Shown here piece by piece: positions 16,204-30,180 of a stretch of DNA of 64,000 bases. The notes beneath the pieces are model-generated. The model saw only the letters and a program-made list of their open reading frames with translations, made no database searches and had not been told where the DNA came from. This DNA comes from Balanoglossus misakiensis (taxonomy: Eukaryota > Hemichordata). The position numbers and the translations under genes are program-made. Position 1 is the stretch's first letter, and each line of letters opens with the position of its first letter. Where the stretch lies: positions 12,586,001 through 12,650,000 of the forward strand of contig CM082580.2 of NCBI GenBank assembly GCA_040954595.2. Direction: 5' to 3'.

Positions 16204-19200
16204 TTACATCAACGTGGTTGTGTTAGGCGGCGGTGCAAAATACTGCCGTAGATAGATCGCCCAGTAGATAACATTAAAAGCCAGGAATGAAGCCGGAAAC
16301 ATGACTTTGGCCACATTGTCAATTCGTAGTGCACTACACACCTTCTTCTCTTTTGTTTGCACATGTCGTCTGCTTTTCCTCTCATCATTCATGAGAGTGG
16401 CTAGCGATGGCTGAAGCTCGTCGTTTTCCTGTTTCATGTACCTGGGTACGTGTTTTGTGTCCAAATTGATGTTATAGTTCAACGTTGAATCCTGGAATGG
16501 AAAAAAAAAAACTTCGAGAGTTTAGAAATAGGGTAGAAACATGGCAAATGCATACTCGTGGATAATTAATATACGCACAAAGAACGACACCAAACTATTC
16601 GCATTTACCCCCCCCCCCCCCTCACACCTCTTGCGTTATGGGCTTGTGGGAATCATTAACTTACGATGCTCTTTATCCGAATCTTCTGCTTTTCTTCGTC
16701 TTTGCCCCGCCTGTGCAGGTAGTTTGCCGCGGCAAACTCGAGCAAGGCAGCAAACACAAACACTAGACAACAGGACATCCAGATGTCGATGGCCTTGACG
16801 TAAGACACCTTAGGCAGGGTCTCATTGGCTCCCGAACTCTGCGTCGTCATGGTGAGTACGGTCGTTATCCCCAGGGCGACGCGCGCGGGCGAGGAGTCGG
16901 CGCTGATCCAGAAAGACACCCATGAGAGTATGACGATAAGCATGCTGGGTATATAGGTCTGTATCAAATAGTATCCCATCTGTCGTACCAGAATGAACTT
17001 CACCTCCACGCAGGTGTAACTACCTACAAAAATACGTAAAGTAGGGACATCTAATTTTCAAACGATACCGTGATGATCTCTCCTATATTACTAACTTCGA
17101 ACGGGCTCGAAGAATTAATCTATATGTTACACTTGTAATGGGGCGCCGAATCACCCTCTAAAGGAAGATGGTGTTTGCTGAGATATTGTTTCGTTGCTGA
17201 AGACATCATGAACACTTACCCGTGTTGTACACCTTGGTACATGGGAATGTCTGGTAGCCGAGAACACTGAACTGGGGTAATTCCAGATTCTCGTTGATTT
17301 GGACTGGCTTTTCCTCCTTCCAGGCGAACAGAAGGTCTTTGGTGGTGAATCCATCTATAACAAGGAAAGGAAGTGGTTACTTTGGGCGGGTGGGATTCTT
17401 ATCAAATCCTGAAGTGACATGAGGCAAGGTATTATTTGCCGTGAGTTCTTTCATATTTATTAAAATGGACAAAGCCTCGCCGACTAGTAAGCTAAGCGCC
17501 ACCAACGAGTGCGTTCACACAAGTTCGACGTCAACAAAGAGCCGGTGACTACATGCGCGCGCAGTACTTACAACTCTCAAGTTGGACACCACACGTCTGC
17601 TGGTCCATCGGAAAGAGATGAAGCTTCATGTTGCACTGCAGGGTCAAACTGAGTCTGTGAAATTGTGACAAACAATATGACAGTGGTTCATGTTAATAAA
17701 CTGAGAGGGCATACCTACACACGCCGCTACAACACCATGCACGTAGCCAGCAACGAACTATGAGCACACGTAGCAAATGCAGATAAAAATGTCTCACGTA
17801 AAATGCAATCTAGGTACGCATTAACCCAACTGTCCAAGTCTTCCAGGAGAATAAACAGGGGCATTTTGAATCGATGATATATATTGACGAGATTATTGGG
17901 CTCTCTATCGCTCTCATCCAAAATATATTGCAGTGCGACCTTTGATTGTTTAGGAAGTGTGCTTGCAAAAGAGACTACTTTTAATCTTTCCCTGGATGAA
18001 GTATGAAGCAAAGATTTACGGTTCTCAGTTTACAGCCTGACGGAATAACGTACATAGTTTGACGGCTTCTGAATTGATTCATGGTCCGCGCAGCTGCTCT
18101 GCGGTGATGCTCTGTTCATCAGCCCCGGCTTACGGGGACATAAATCCAACAGTTTACAAGATGATCTCACAATTTATGGCGAAATTCATGAAAACAATTC
18201 TTCGTATTATAAATGACTTTCATTAGTCTCAATATCGTTGTGATTAATTGAGAGCAATTTATGATCACGTTTCAGAATGTATTATTAAATTGCGTATCCG
18301 ATTGCAACGATTAAGGATTTTTTATGGAGATGTAAAAAGAGTCCATTTACCTTGAACTCTTGTAACTCGCAAAATCGATACCAGACCTTTCTAGTTCTTC
18401 GGTGATGGGTCGTTGAGAAGGGATCACTTATCATTTCAAGGTAGGGAATATATATGCATACAAAATTTGATAGCCATGGTGGAGGGCGTTATTTGCCAAT
18501 AATGTTGTCATAGTTCACGAGGTCACATCAGTATTATTCAAGTTCTGATTCATGGGACTGAAAATTATCCGCCGTTGTGTATCTGTGGTAAGTCGCACGC
18601 ATGAGTCTGAGGGACCAGAATTGTTTCACAAGCCCCTCCCCAATACGTAACAAAATTATGCCACGGAGCATTGAGACGGCATATCTAGAAACAAGTAAGT
18701 GTGGATACTGCTCAATGATTTAGCGTGATTTAATGGGCAGAATAACACAGAAACGTTTTACGTTGATCAATAATAACACAGATGGCATAACGCCAAGGGC
18801 TATAGCGACTCCCCGTGGCCGCAATTTCAATGTGCACTATTGCACTGATCGCTGAAATGCAGCTGACATACTTTGATTTCTTTCATGCCTATTCGACTGG
18901 TTCAAATCTCATCTTTCGTCATTCAGTTCATCATTATGATGACGGAAACTCCTCAAATCAAAGATCCTGCAAGAACTCGCCGCGTACACACGTCGGACTT
19001 TCTTACGCTTCGCAAATTCCCAACGTAAAGGTGACGTCATAACAAATCATGACTCTACACGCCCTGATAAATCATTGATGGAGAGTATCCGTTTCTGGAA
19101 ACTGTGGCCCTATAGGAAACGGCGCATTTCAATAATTAATGAAAACACTTGCTTGCGGCATACCGCTTTACAAGCGTTAAATGCAAAAGTGTCTTTTAAC

Positions 19201-22200
19201 ACACACCTAGTGATTTTGAGCATACGCTAATGGCTTCAGGCCACACTCTTTTGATTTCTATAGCAACGTCAATGTAACAAAATGTAGGTCAGAAGACACC
19301 GTAGAGAAATATCTAGCCTTCCTACGCCACAAAATAAGCTGGCCTTTTTCTTCAAGAAAAATTCAAATGAAGTCAACGCTTTCCCCCACTGGAATAATTA
19401 AGAGACCGACCGATGTACAACCGTTTTATAGCTTTCCGTTCGCATTTTAAAAGTAACGAGTTTTAGAGGGTAATGCCCAATGCACACGGTCAGGTTGCAA
19501 GCGGTAATTATGATCGTTCTATCGACCACACGATCCGATTTAACGTAACTGCAAAAGTCATTCCAATAAAACGAACAGAATCTTTGAACGGTTTAATGTT
19601 GTTAATTCCCCACGCGCCTTCTACATCAAGTTTGATAACAGCACGATCACGAAAACTGCGAACAAATGATTCTCTGATGTCAGTAGTCGGACAGAACAGT
19701 TTTTCTTTGTGGTGAAACGGCAAACTAATCATATCTGACACGTAATCAACGGTTTTCTGTAGCACAGACAACTTCATTCTTTACTGTCTGTGGTTATAGC
19801 ATCCCCTTGCGCTTCCCTTCATTGCTAGCATAACTTTGATATTCCATTCTCGACGCCTAATCTATGACGTCAGAACGCGAGTCATGCATGTCATAACCAA
19901 TTAAGAAGTGAGACCGTCTTACACAGCTTTATGTTTTGATATTTCTCCCCCCGAGGGGATCAAAGCCGCGCTGTTGAATTTTGTAAACTGCTACAATTAT
20001 CTTGACATTGTCGGAGCGCCTCACCATTCTTTGCATTATGCCGTCCACGGCTATTATATTAAGCAGTGCTACTGCCACCATTCTTTGATTCATGAAAAAC
20101 TTCCATGACAACCCTTAAAATAATACAGCCAATTATTTCTTATTATTCTTCGGTTCGGATTGCTGCGCTATACAACTCTCATAAGTAAACTACTCTTCCA
20201 AGGCCATGTCCGTTTTATAGCGTGCGACTTCTCTATGACACTGACAAAGGCTTGCACTACACGTAGCCTTATTTTAGAAATTCTGCTGCCGTAGACTTTC
20301 ACCAGATTGTCAACGTTCATTCGTTAGGTTATTCTGAGATCAACATCTAGAGGTTTAGACCATTTGTGATCTAAAGAGTCGCTAAAGGAGCTAGGCATAT
20401 GATTGACTGCAAAAGTTCACCCAAGGCGACGCATTGCAAATATGTACAAGTCAACGGAGGCGTCAGCGATCGTGAGAAATTGACGATTTGTTCATTATGA
20501 TCACAATGATTAATGTTATTATCCACGGGTTATAATTTGATACTTGCTGCAATGTATACATGGGCATTTAAATGCGTGATGTGTTTTTAATTGTGGACTG
20601 GTAACATGTACTACAAGTGCGCCACCGAATTATGAGTTTGGTGAACTAGCATACACACGTACATGACAGACATTGCTTATATATCTGTAAGGGATCTTAC
20701 GCGCATCGATCAGAACAGCGACCATCACAAGAAATTCATCCAACAGTCACGCATCTCATTTTAGATCGTTACGTGAACCACTAATTCCAGTATGTAATAC
20801 CTACAGCCTGCACCATTCTGAAGATGTGAATCGGAGCGAAAAAGTACGTTTCCTCGTAACACTTTTAAAGGGACGTAAATCTAAAACGCCATTTCACACT
20901 AGGACGAAAGATTACAACGCCTCTTTCAGTGATCTTCTTGTTTTAAAGCTTCACCGACTCGACATCAACGATTGCCAGAGAATGACCATTCGACCATCAG
21001 CCGTGCTCTGCCGACTATATATTAAAACCCCGACGTCGATTCTATACGGCTAATGCTCAGGAATGGCGCTTAATCCCGATAGCAATTTGAAGCATGATTG
21101 AAAAAAACCCAGGTGGGTTGTAACGCCACAGCCGGCAGTAATTTTTAACGTTCGTATTTTGATTAAGAGGTGTAAGTTCAATTATCCCTCCCTGAGCGAA
21201 ACACTTCGTTATAGGAAACATCCCACCCATAAAATGTTTGTTATTAGACGTGTTCCAGATTGGTAGGTCGTTCAATTAAGGGTTTCGTTCAGGTGCGGAG
21301 TCTTGGCTTCCGCTTTGATTTAATTCTTTAGGTTTTAAAATCGTCGATAGGGTGAAAAATATGAATGGTCGTAAACGAAGATTTTACGACTGAACGTTTG
21401 TAAAGAGTTCGTCTCTAGTTCGAACACCCGAACGACAGTAAATATCAGCACAATCTAGTAAAGTTGTATTAATTACCTTACGCTGTAGAGTACGTCGCCA
21501 TTCGGAAACAAATGCAGTAATTTATTGGCCGTCGTCACTTTGTGTACAGTGGCGCGTTTCTCGTTGGCGAAGAATAAGTCGGGGAACCACAGCTTGTCCA
21601 GAAGTTTAGTGTGCACCGCCACCTTTTCGTCATATTCCGTAAATGACAATCTTGGATCGTTCCAACGTTGTCTCATGAAGATGCCGATACTGAAACTCTA
21701 TTGTAAACAAAAAGAACATGTTTTACATTTAATTATGATTCAACTCTTTAGGCCCGTTTTAGGTTACTCTTCTAAACAACCGTGGACGCTTTAGGGACGC
21801 GGATAGTGACCATTTCTTTTTTGAAGGGCTTTATCATTGCAAATCTATCTGGGCCTTCATATGGATTATTTGCAATCCGACCTCGTTTTCATTTACGAGT
21901 TCATACGCGGTGGACCTGTTCTGCTTTGACTTTCTCCGCACATTTGAGCCGTGCAAGGTCCCTAAGGCTTTCGGAAGTATTTCAGTGAAGTTTGTCGTTT
22001 ATCTGCAAAGGAAAGTATCATTTTGTGTTTGCCTTTTTATAGCGATAAACCAAGTTGTCCGCACTTATACTTCTGCGCATGGGTAGTGGCATGGTTTCTA
22101 GTTTCATGGGATTGTTCACGCGAAGGATTTTTTTCTTTGCCACATTACAGATATAATCGTGTTTCGATGTGCGCCGGAATTTCACTGCCGAAGTGTCGAA

Positions 22201-25200
22201 CAGCATTCGCCACTTGCGATTATCTTCCCACCGGGGTGTCGGGAAATATCCATGTGGTATGCGTTTTCCTGGGTAATGACGTCACCAACACCAATAACAG
22301 TCATGATATGCTTTTTATCTCTCTCACTGTAGTTTGCGTGATTACTTCAGTCTGGCGATGAACTTCACGTGGCGTGTTTGAATATAACTCGTTTACGCTT
22401 TCAACAACGCGCGACCCTTACACCTACTCCCTGCCACTCTCAAGGTGACACTGTACACTCCGCATCAGAAGTGCATCGTAGCTGGGCAAAATGAACAAAC
22501 CCCTGTGCAGCCATCTTGGCAACTGCATGCTGGGAAAAATGCCCGGATGACCGTGTTTCAACAGTGGATTATGCAGGTTAGCTGGTACATTTCTTCCTTA
22601 CATTAAAGCTATAGCCAAGAGAAAAACGTTTCTTTATTTCTAAATCAAAGTTTTAGATGGTTTTCACACTGACATCAGCGGTTCGATGCAAACTTCCCAA
22701 CCGTTATCCACAGCAGCTTGTTGAACTTCAACAGCCCGTGTGAAGGTTACGATAAAACCTAAGATATAATGATGTGAGAATTTCCCTCATTCAACGCCTT
22801 TGACAGTTATTGCTTGACAGTAATGGAGAGGTCGATTAAATAATTGCCTTACTCGTACTTGACGACATTTCGAAACTTCTCCACCTTTTTTATGAGCTGA
22901 TAACCAAACCATTTATTTAGTATTTCGACAGTTATGACCAGGATGGTGGGAACAAGAAAAACGCACATCCGTGACTCTGTCTCTCTTTGTTTACGTGGCC
23001 ATACATTGAAAATCTGCGATTGGCAAGATTTCCATTTTCTATGTTAGTATATTCACTGCGGTAGAATACTGTTCGTGTACCTGACTGCCATGTGATAACT
23101 TGATTTCAACATTCCAATCTAACGGGATTAAGCCTACACAAAATAAATGTCTCTCACATTAAAACCGTCGGATGTGCATGTGATCAAATTTGACACTGAG
23201 TGCATTCCAGTCTGACCTCCATGAACTACCGGATGACATTCGAGCCAAGCTGCAGATTTCAAACATGCTCAATTCACTGAACAATTATCTTTCAGGAGAC
23301 ATTCCACGGTTCGACATCACGTTTAATTTCTTCACATGCACATATGCGCAATGCCGCGTTCTTGTATTATTGAAATGTGAGCTTTTTGTAATAAAAAATA
23401 ACCCGCGATTCAGAGGATGGCGGGAAGGTTTCGTGATTCTAAAGGTTGCAAGGGAAAGCTACCTGTGGACACTTTTCTTCATTTCGAAGGTGCGACGAAC
23501 AGACTTTCAAACAGCGTACACTGAGCACAAGGTGTTAAGAATTAACTGATATAAACTGCTTCACACTGGTGATATGATGCAATTCATAACACCTGCAACG
23601 CGTGGTGCATTTTATATCAACCGACGATATGTGCACCTGAGTGCGTGTCAAAGGTGTCGTCTGGCCGGCCTAACCTACAGAGCAGGCGCAGTTCACTTCT
23701 TTTGACAAACTCTGCCGACGCACTCTGGGATAGAAATCCGGGTCACTGTAATTTGAACCCGAGAGTCTTACCTTGTAGTCCGACAGACGCGTCGCCGGAT
23801 TTGGCGACGGAAGCGCGACGATTTATGACATTTTTTTTAAAAGCAGAAGAATTGGAAGCCCTCGAAGTCAAAGAAAGCCGCCGAAGCGGAACGTCTCTGT
23901 TGTCAGAAAAGTATCTTTTGGGATATAATTTATCAATTTCCATTCAGAGTCTTGGTGGCGGAAGGGTGAACATCTACACAGAATAACACCGCTGTATATG
24001 ATCCTCATACATATTTTTATAGTTTCTCCTTTTCATTTTTAATGAAGGAATGAGCAATGCAAAATGAAGGTCGAATATTTTGATACGTTATTGGATTTTT
24101 CAAAAGTTGCAACCACATGCAGGCCACAGATACTGATAGAGCTGATGTATGCGTAGGAGGCAACAACGTCTAATATACATGTATCCTGACAGGCACCCTT
24201 TTAGTAGTGATTGACAAAGACGAGTGTATACAAGCACACAATCATGTTTGGCAATTAGTGACACAGAGACGTTTGTGTATTTGACTCTGATGAGCAGCTT
24301 TGCCATGGCTACGTCACCCCGCGTCATTGGTACGTCATCGCTCATTGTGGCGAGGTTGTCGCACACAGAAGAAAAGTAGATTTTTCTTACCATCGAGGTT
24401 TCTTTTACAGTGTCTATAGTTCCAACGAACATGTCACATGTGACGTTGACAGGTGGACCTGCAAGACAAAGAAGACATGATATGAGTTGCTATACCTCAA
24501 CTTGTGACGAGTTTGCTTCCCCACCCCTACAGTAACGGTAGCAAGGTTCATCTCAAATAACTCGTCATTATACGAGTCAAAGGTGTCCCTCCCATGTTGA
24601 ATATTGGAAGGCTGGCCTCTTTATGTATCAAAAAAGCAAATCATTGATTAGCTCTGCCTGGATAGATGTGTTCACTTTCTGGTGACTTCGAAGAACATCT
24701 GGATTTTCGATCGCACAGTAAGATCAAGGGGCAGCATGTTAAAAATAAGAATTATTTCGCGGAGATTTTGTGAGACGCAAAGGAATTCTTGACCGACTCT
24801 TAAAAAGACGGCAGTTTGGTCTGTTGATAATTTCTCCAATACTACATTCACTCGTGTACTGCATGAGTGAGGCTTAAATGTCGCCCGGCCCCTGAAGAGT
24901 GACGGAACGCGGTCGCTGTGAACTCCAGTGTTTGACCTGGACGAACGGCGGCATTCGAAGTAACGAGGCAATAACTCGAAGACGGCAACGTCTAGCACCG
25001 AGCACCTGTGAAAATATCACATTCCTGCAATCTGTGTTTCTTCTTAAAATATCGTTTCAGCCAAATTAATGTGTGAGCCGTTTGCAATTGCACAAACTAG
25101 ATGCAGATGTTTTTTTTATTCGTGACCCCTAGCCCAATTACAAAGATTGTCAACTTGAACAACCTTAGTTCAATAGGAGAAACACCTAATGACGAAGGAG

Positions 25201-28200
25201 CATGATGTTGGACTGTTTTGATGACCCCAAAACTTCTCTTTCATGCATTGAACGGTATTGTCCGTCACTGGCTGCAGCCACAGCCTGAAAATATGCACGC
25301 AATGTCTCGAAGATTCCCCGCGGTGGTAGTAACAACACTGCCCGGCAACGTGGTGTCGCGGTTGGTTGGGAATGCGCAGGTTGGGAATTTAGCCACCGTG
25401 GAACATTGAAATCTAGCCAATCGCAGACATCCAGTGGGTGTCCACGTGTGCCTCCAGATGGTCAGTCAAATATTAATTAGTCACGCCCTTTTGGCCATGG
25501 GTATTATGTTATTGTAAATTACATGTGATTATATAACCTTTAAGTTTCAGTACTGCACCTTTTCTTACCTTGGAAATTAGGACGAATCCGAGAATCGTAC
25601 TTCGACAGCAGATTTTCCAGAAATTCGCTGTGAGCTACTTCCACATCGCTTTGGACGCTGGCGAATAAGAAAACGAAAAGATTTTGATTACTTCGAATCT
25701 GAAAAAAATATATGATCCATCAGAGAAACCACATTCTGATGAATGTTAGTTAGTGGCAAGGAAGTTGCCTATAGATTAGCTGCGTGCACGATTGTTTTTT
25801 TTTTCAAATATAACAAAATCAATCTTTAAAGGATTAGAGGAAATTAAAGGTATACGGTCACCAAGGGAAAATTAGCTGTAGTTACCATGGCAAATTGAGA
25901 TCTAGCCAATCGCAGATTTTCAGTGGGTGGCACACGCGAAAAAAAGAGCGCCACCGTATGTTCTTTAGAACGCTCAAGTACGCCATTTCAGCCATATATG
26001 GGTACATGTATAAATATGAAAATTGGAGGTGACTGTATACCTTTAATACAATGGAAATATGGTAGCTAACATTAAATAAGCAGGTGATTATAGGGCTTGT
26101 AATGCGGAAATATATTCACTGCAGCGATATATTTGCCAACGTAGAGCAATATAAACCAGAGTCATTTCATTTAGAGACGGTGAATGATGAAACACACAGC
26201 AATTGGCCTTTTAAGGCTTAAAAAAGAACGTGAGACTTCGTAACTGTTAAATCACGCTATGAAGGCTTCCTATCTCCCAAGAATGATGAATAGCGCAGAC
26301 ATGTTTCGCTGAGTGCAATTTACAAGAGTTAGTAGCAATCGTATTTCATGGGTCACCGTGTACCCTGGTGTGATAAACGGTAATAAGACGCGTGTACAGA
26401 GTATATAGTCGGTCCGCTGAAGTGCGCCTGCATGTGTTTATTACGTAGTTTGGCACAAATTGATGTACTTGGGGTCTGTGTACGAATTTAAGGAATATTG
26501 TGGGCAGTGTATTTGCTTCACAAAACGCCGTGTTACAATCAAAACACTAGCGAGATCCTACTCTGTTGTACATAAGAGAGGTAAACGAACTTTCAAATCA
26601 CATCCTACTGGAATACTCACACATACTAGAAGTTTCGCAAACATCCGAAGTCTACCTATCCCGGCCTTCCAACATGCATTGATACTTCAAAACCCAAAAT
26701 TATACACAAACCTCGGACGCGGAGAACAAATCCAAAACGCAAAACCGTCGCTGCTCCCATTCTCCTGCTGAACCGCACACCCCAGAGGAAAAAGCGCATT
26801 GCGGCAAAGGTACAATGTGATTGGCTACTCACACAGGTGAGCTATGAATATTCAAAATGTAAAATCTCCATAGCGTTAACAAAAGAAATTTGAATATGTA
26901 AAACTTGAATTCATGACATAGCTAATTTTTTTGAGAGCGAATCTACAAGTTTGATATTACAACATGAATTCAATATCATGAAACTCGATTTCCAAAAGTT
27001 TCTGCTACTTGAAAAAACTGTCCATCGTTCTCCACTGGTATAAGTCAGATGTCTTCGCACTTGCAAGGGCGGAAAAATAAACGAGCCCATGTAATCCACG
27101 CCCACATTCTCTGACCCGTATCCAGTGTTGCAGTTGACGACAATCGCCCTCGATGACAAGCGGAAGACAAATGTGTTGCGCCTCTGATATGCCAACGGCA
27201 ATTATAGTTTTTAATAATCACACCAATTTTGACGAGATAGCATGCGAGCCAACAGAAACAATGCACACTCGCTATTCCTATCAGGACCTCTATCGACCAT
27301 GTGTGGCAGGTTGTTGCCGTCAGCTCATTCGTAAAAATAAATGCCGAACGCATGGCAGCACACGCAACCATGAAATGTTATGCCTCCTCAAGCATCTCGC
27401 TAACTCCTGATAATTCCGGCCATGTCAAACAGGCACTGCTTTCCTCATCTATCAAGATGTCCCCAAACAGAGAAAATCTAAAGCAGACTTGCTGATATAG
27501 ACACCATCTCGTGTTGACACGTGACCCCTAAATCTGTCGTTATTTCTGGTTGGCCAAACATTGATTATCGTTTGACATGGTGTTCTGCCGCCCCTTCATG
27601 TGGAAAATGACGCCATATTTTACTGGCGGCTAAGGCTCTGCAACTTAACACCAGGACTTGTGTGTATGGCCTACCAAAGTGTTTTGTGGTGCGATCCACT
27701 GTGGGGGCTATGCGGCCATTTTAATTGCGGTTTTGTCACGCCCGAAGCTAACTCCGTTCTAGGTCCCACTCTATCGAATCTGTTACAGATAACTTTAATA
27801 ATGAATATACTTAATTAACAAATAATTCAACTCCCAGCTTTTGAATAGTTGTCACCGCTAACGCAATGCAGCGTCGTTCAAAAATAGATTATGTCATAAT
27901 AACTTGATGACAGCGCGTTATGTCTTTGACGTATGCCGCTATAAATTTATTCCGGACATTTCATACAGATGTATTGGCTGAAACAACTGTTGATGGCGAC
28001 GTTTAAGACTCTCAAATTAAGAAAGAACAGCTGAGCGAGTGACATCCACATGACAAATGAATCGACTTTGTCAATTTCATTCTTCGGATCTCAAGTGGTG
28101 GCTCACACGCTATATTGTCTCTGGCCAATGTTGACAGACGAGGGAAGATGTTTAAGATTCATGTCATTTTCCTGCGTCTGGATTTTAATTTTGGCATTTG

Positions 28201-29984
28201 AGAAGAATGTACAATCGGCATAGATGAAAGGTAAAAAATAAGTGGTACTTTATGAAGGCTCGGTTTGTCCCTCTAGGAATGAAGAATGGACGGCAGTCTG
28301 AAATGACTTGATTTGAACGGACAATAGTTTTAACATTTGGATGATTATTTCACAATTATTGTCACGTGTGCAATGTGCTCTGTACACATTCGTAGACGGC
28401 TTACGTTCGGTTCTGTGTATACGGAGATCGAACGTTGCCCAACACACATACACCGACTACAAGTCTCCCATGGTTTCTCCCAAACACATCTATTCACGGG
28501 CCCCCACGCCTATACACTGCATGCAACGTGTTGCTAAGCTAAGCGTTTATATGACGTGAGAAATTGTTTTGGAGAATCGTAGGAACAGTGCAAAGGATAA
28601 GAAAAGTAAACAACATATGACAATGTATACACCAATTCTCTCTTTTTAAAGGGGACATAGCCCCCGGGTGCAATTCGGTGAGTTTGATTCTTCAATTGAA
28701 ACTAAATAAAGGTGTTGTAGAAGTTTCCCAAATGTAAATATACACACAGCACAATCGGAACAACGGTTACCTGGACGGCGATCATATCAGAAATAAAGCA
28801 TTCGCATGTAACTGAACTGACGTGTTTTTTTTTTCACTCATCAGGTTGATCGGCGTGTACATGTATAATAAGTGACCAAGGTGAAGGTAGTGTCAATGGT
28901 TTGGTCAATTAGCGGAAAAGATTCCAAAGAGTGAAATAACTGCAGCGATTCAATTCCTATTATGAGCTTGTTAAGCTCGCCACTCTCAAAACACCCACAG
29001 CTAAAACGAGCATTTTATACCCTTTCGACATCACTCCATGCATAACAAGGGCAAATTCCATTGCTTTTAAAACAGCTGAAATTTCTAATAGGGTTGATGT
29101 AAATTTATGGACTGTGTTATGGTGACATTGGGTTCGACAGCCCGGTTCAACTGTTATGGGCAATGATTGATACCGTTGACTACCGTTGTGTTCTGTACAT
29201 ATACTGACTACGATTTTTTGTCCTTCTTTCAACAGAATAAGAGAATTTCCAGTAGTCCGCCCGCCAACACTGCCCATTCTTGACAAATGAATTTAGGTCC
29301 GGCCTTTAAATTCAGGTCTTCATGGGCCTTTAAAAGGGAGCCAGTGCATTTTGAGAGATTTGTCAGCTAAACTGTGCATACAAAAAAATATATTGGTGCC
29401 GGTAATTCTGCAGTGCTGACGTTTAATACAGTTAATTGGTGCTTTCAAAAGTAACGACAGAATTGCATGTGTATTAAACTCACAACTAATCAACACATTC
29501 TGTACGTTTTAAGGCAAAACATTAGAAACTGCACAATTTCAAGTATATGAGTTTGAGCGCACATTGAAAGTACTTTAGTATATGAGGGATAAATGACTCG
29601 TTTTAGAATTGGCTCGATGCACGTTAAATTACACTGCATCTATCATAGACATGGTGAGAAGGATGGGAATGAAGGAAAACGTTGAGAATTTATAGTGTGC
29701 TACCTTGTATTTACTCTATCGTTGTGTTGATTTTGCCTGCAATGGTTAAAGAAGAGAAACGGCGCGTCAGTATACAGTTGCACGACACAGGGCGAGTCGG
29801 TGTTATGCGTTATATGTGGCTCATCTTTGTGTGTAAGCATAGAACCTGGAGCGAGAGGGTCTATGGGACCGGGACAGAAAGAACGGACTCTCACTTACCC
29901 CCACGAGTGGCACCGGTACACGAGCAACGCACTGATCAAAATAAAGGAGGCTACGAGATGTGTGATGACGCGACCCATGATCAT
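16204..29984 (-). CDS. GLRA-like: Glycine receptor alpha-like subunit (Cys-loop chloride channel)
   Basis: Eight exons, read from high to low coordinate: 29984-29899 (signal peptide), 25657-25569, 24458-24391 (68 nt), 21697-21477, 17654-17572 (83 nt), 17354-17220, 17023-16665 and 16491-16204. They give 442 residues with all phases matching. Landmarks in order are [33 protein letters not shown], the Cys-loop with 13 residues between cysteines (QCNMKL..QQTC), [23 protein letters not shown], and [10 protein letters not shown]-like [16 protein letters not shown]2 reads [20 protein letters not shown] and the last exon holds M4. The second cysteine pair in loop C is diagnostic of glycine receptors, and the PAR-containing M2 predicts anion selectivity. 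It should act as a pentameric ligand-gated chloride channel. The M3-M4 loop is shorter than usual. Exon 1 rests on a signal-peptide frame, a good donor and phase, so it is the least certain part. Confidence 0.92.
25246..25545. repeat. Divergent relative of the adjacent miniature element
   Basis: It shares ATCTAGCCAATCGCAGA, then CAGTGGGTG, with the element at 25844-26046, in the same orientation and about 480 bp away. The edges (AACGGTATTGTCCGTCAC on the left, an ATAACCTTTAA on the right) look like decayed versions of that element's ends. It lies in the intron just upstream of the 68-nt glycine receptor exon. Boundaries are approximate. Confidence 0.45.
25844..26046. mobile_element. TTAA-flanked miniature inverted-repeat element (203 bp)
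   Basis: The element is bounded by TTAA at 25844-25847 and 26043-26046. Its ends are inverted repeats AGGTATACGGTCACC and, on the other strand, AGGTATACAGTCACC (14 of 15 identical). A TTAA target with short terminal repeats and no coding capacity is typical of piggyBac-type or Kolobok-type non-autonomous elements. It lies in the first intron of the glycine receptor gene. Confidence 0.75.
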
Positions 29985-30180
29985 GACTGATGCAGAACAC
30001 GCAGGGGTTCGGTCCCCGTGACGGCTTCGAGTGTGAATGAAGGGGGGAGCTCGAGTCGAGTGAGTCCGTGGCGCGCCGAGGCTGGCTGCTTCTACCGTGC
30101 GCGTACGCGTCTGACGCACCGAAGCAGAGAGACTCTTCCAATCCTGATGACGGCCGCAACGCGGAGGGTCACTCTACGGG
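29985..30180 (-). promoter_or_regulatory. CpG-rich 5' region of the glycine receptor gene
   Basis: Directly upstream of the proposed start codon the sequence becomes GC- and CpG-rich (GGCGCGCCGAGG, GTGCGCGTACGCGTC), unlike the AT-rich surroundings. That fits a promoter or 5' UTR. No core element was identified. Overlapping open frames on both strands here are likely a composition effect. Confidence 0.35.

Noticed and set aside
25658-25698. Alternative acceptor TTTTTTCAG at 25699 for glycine receptor exon 2
   Set aside because: It has a better pyrimidine tract, but joining it to the signal-peptide exon shifts frame and gives a stop within about 20 codons. The acceptor at 25658 (TTCGCCAG) keeps the frame.
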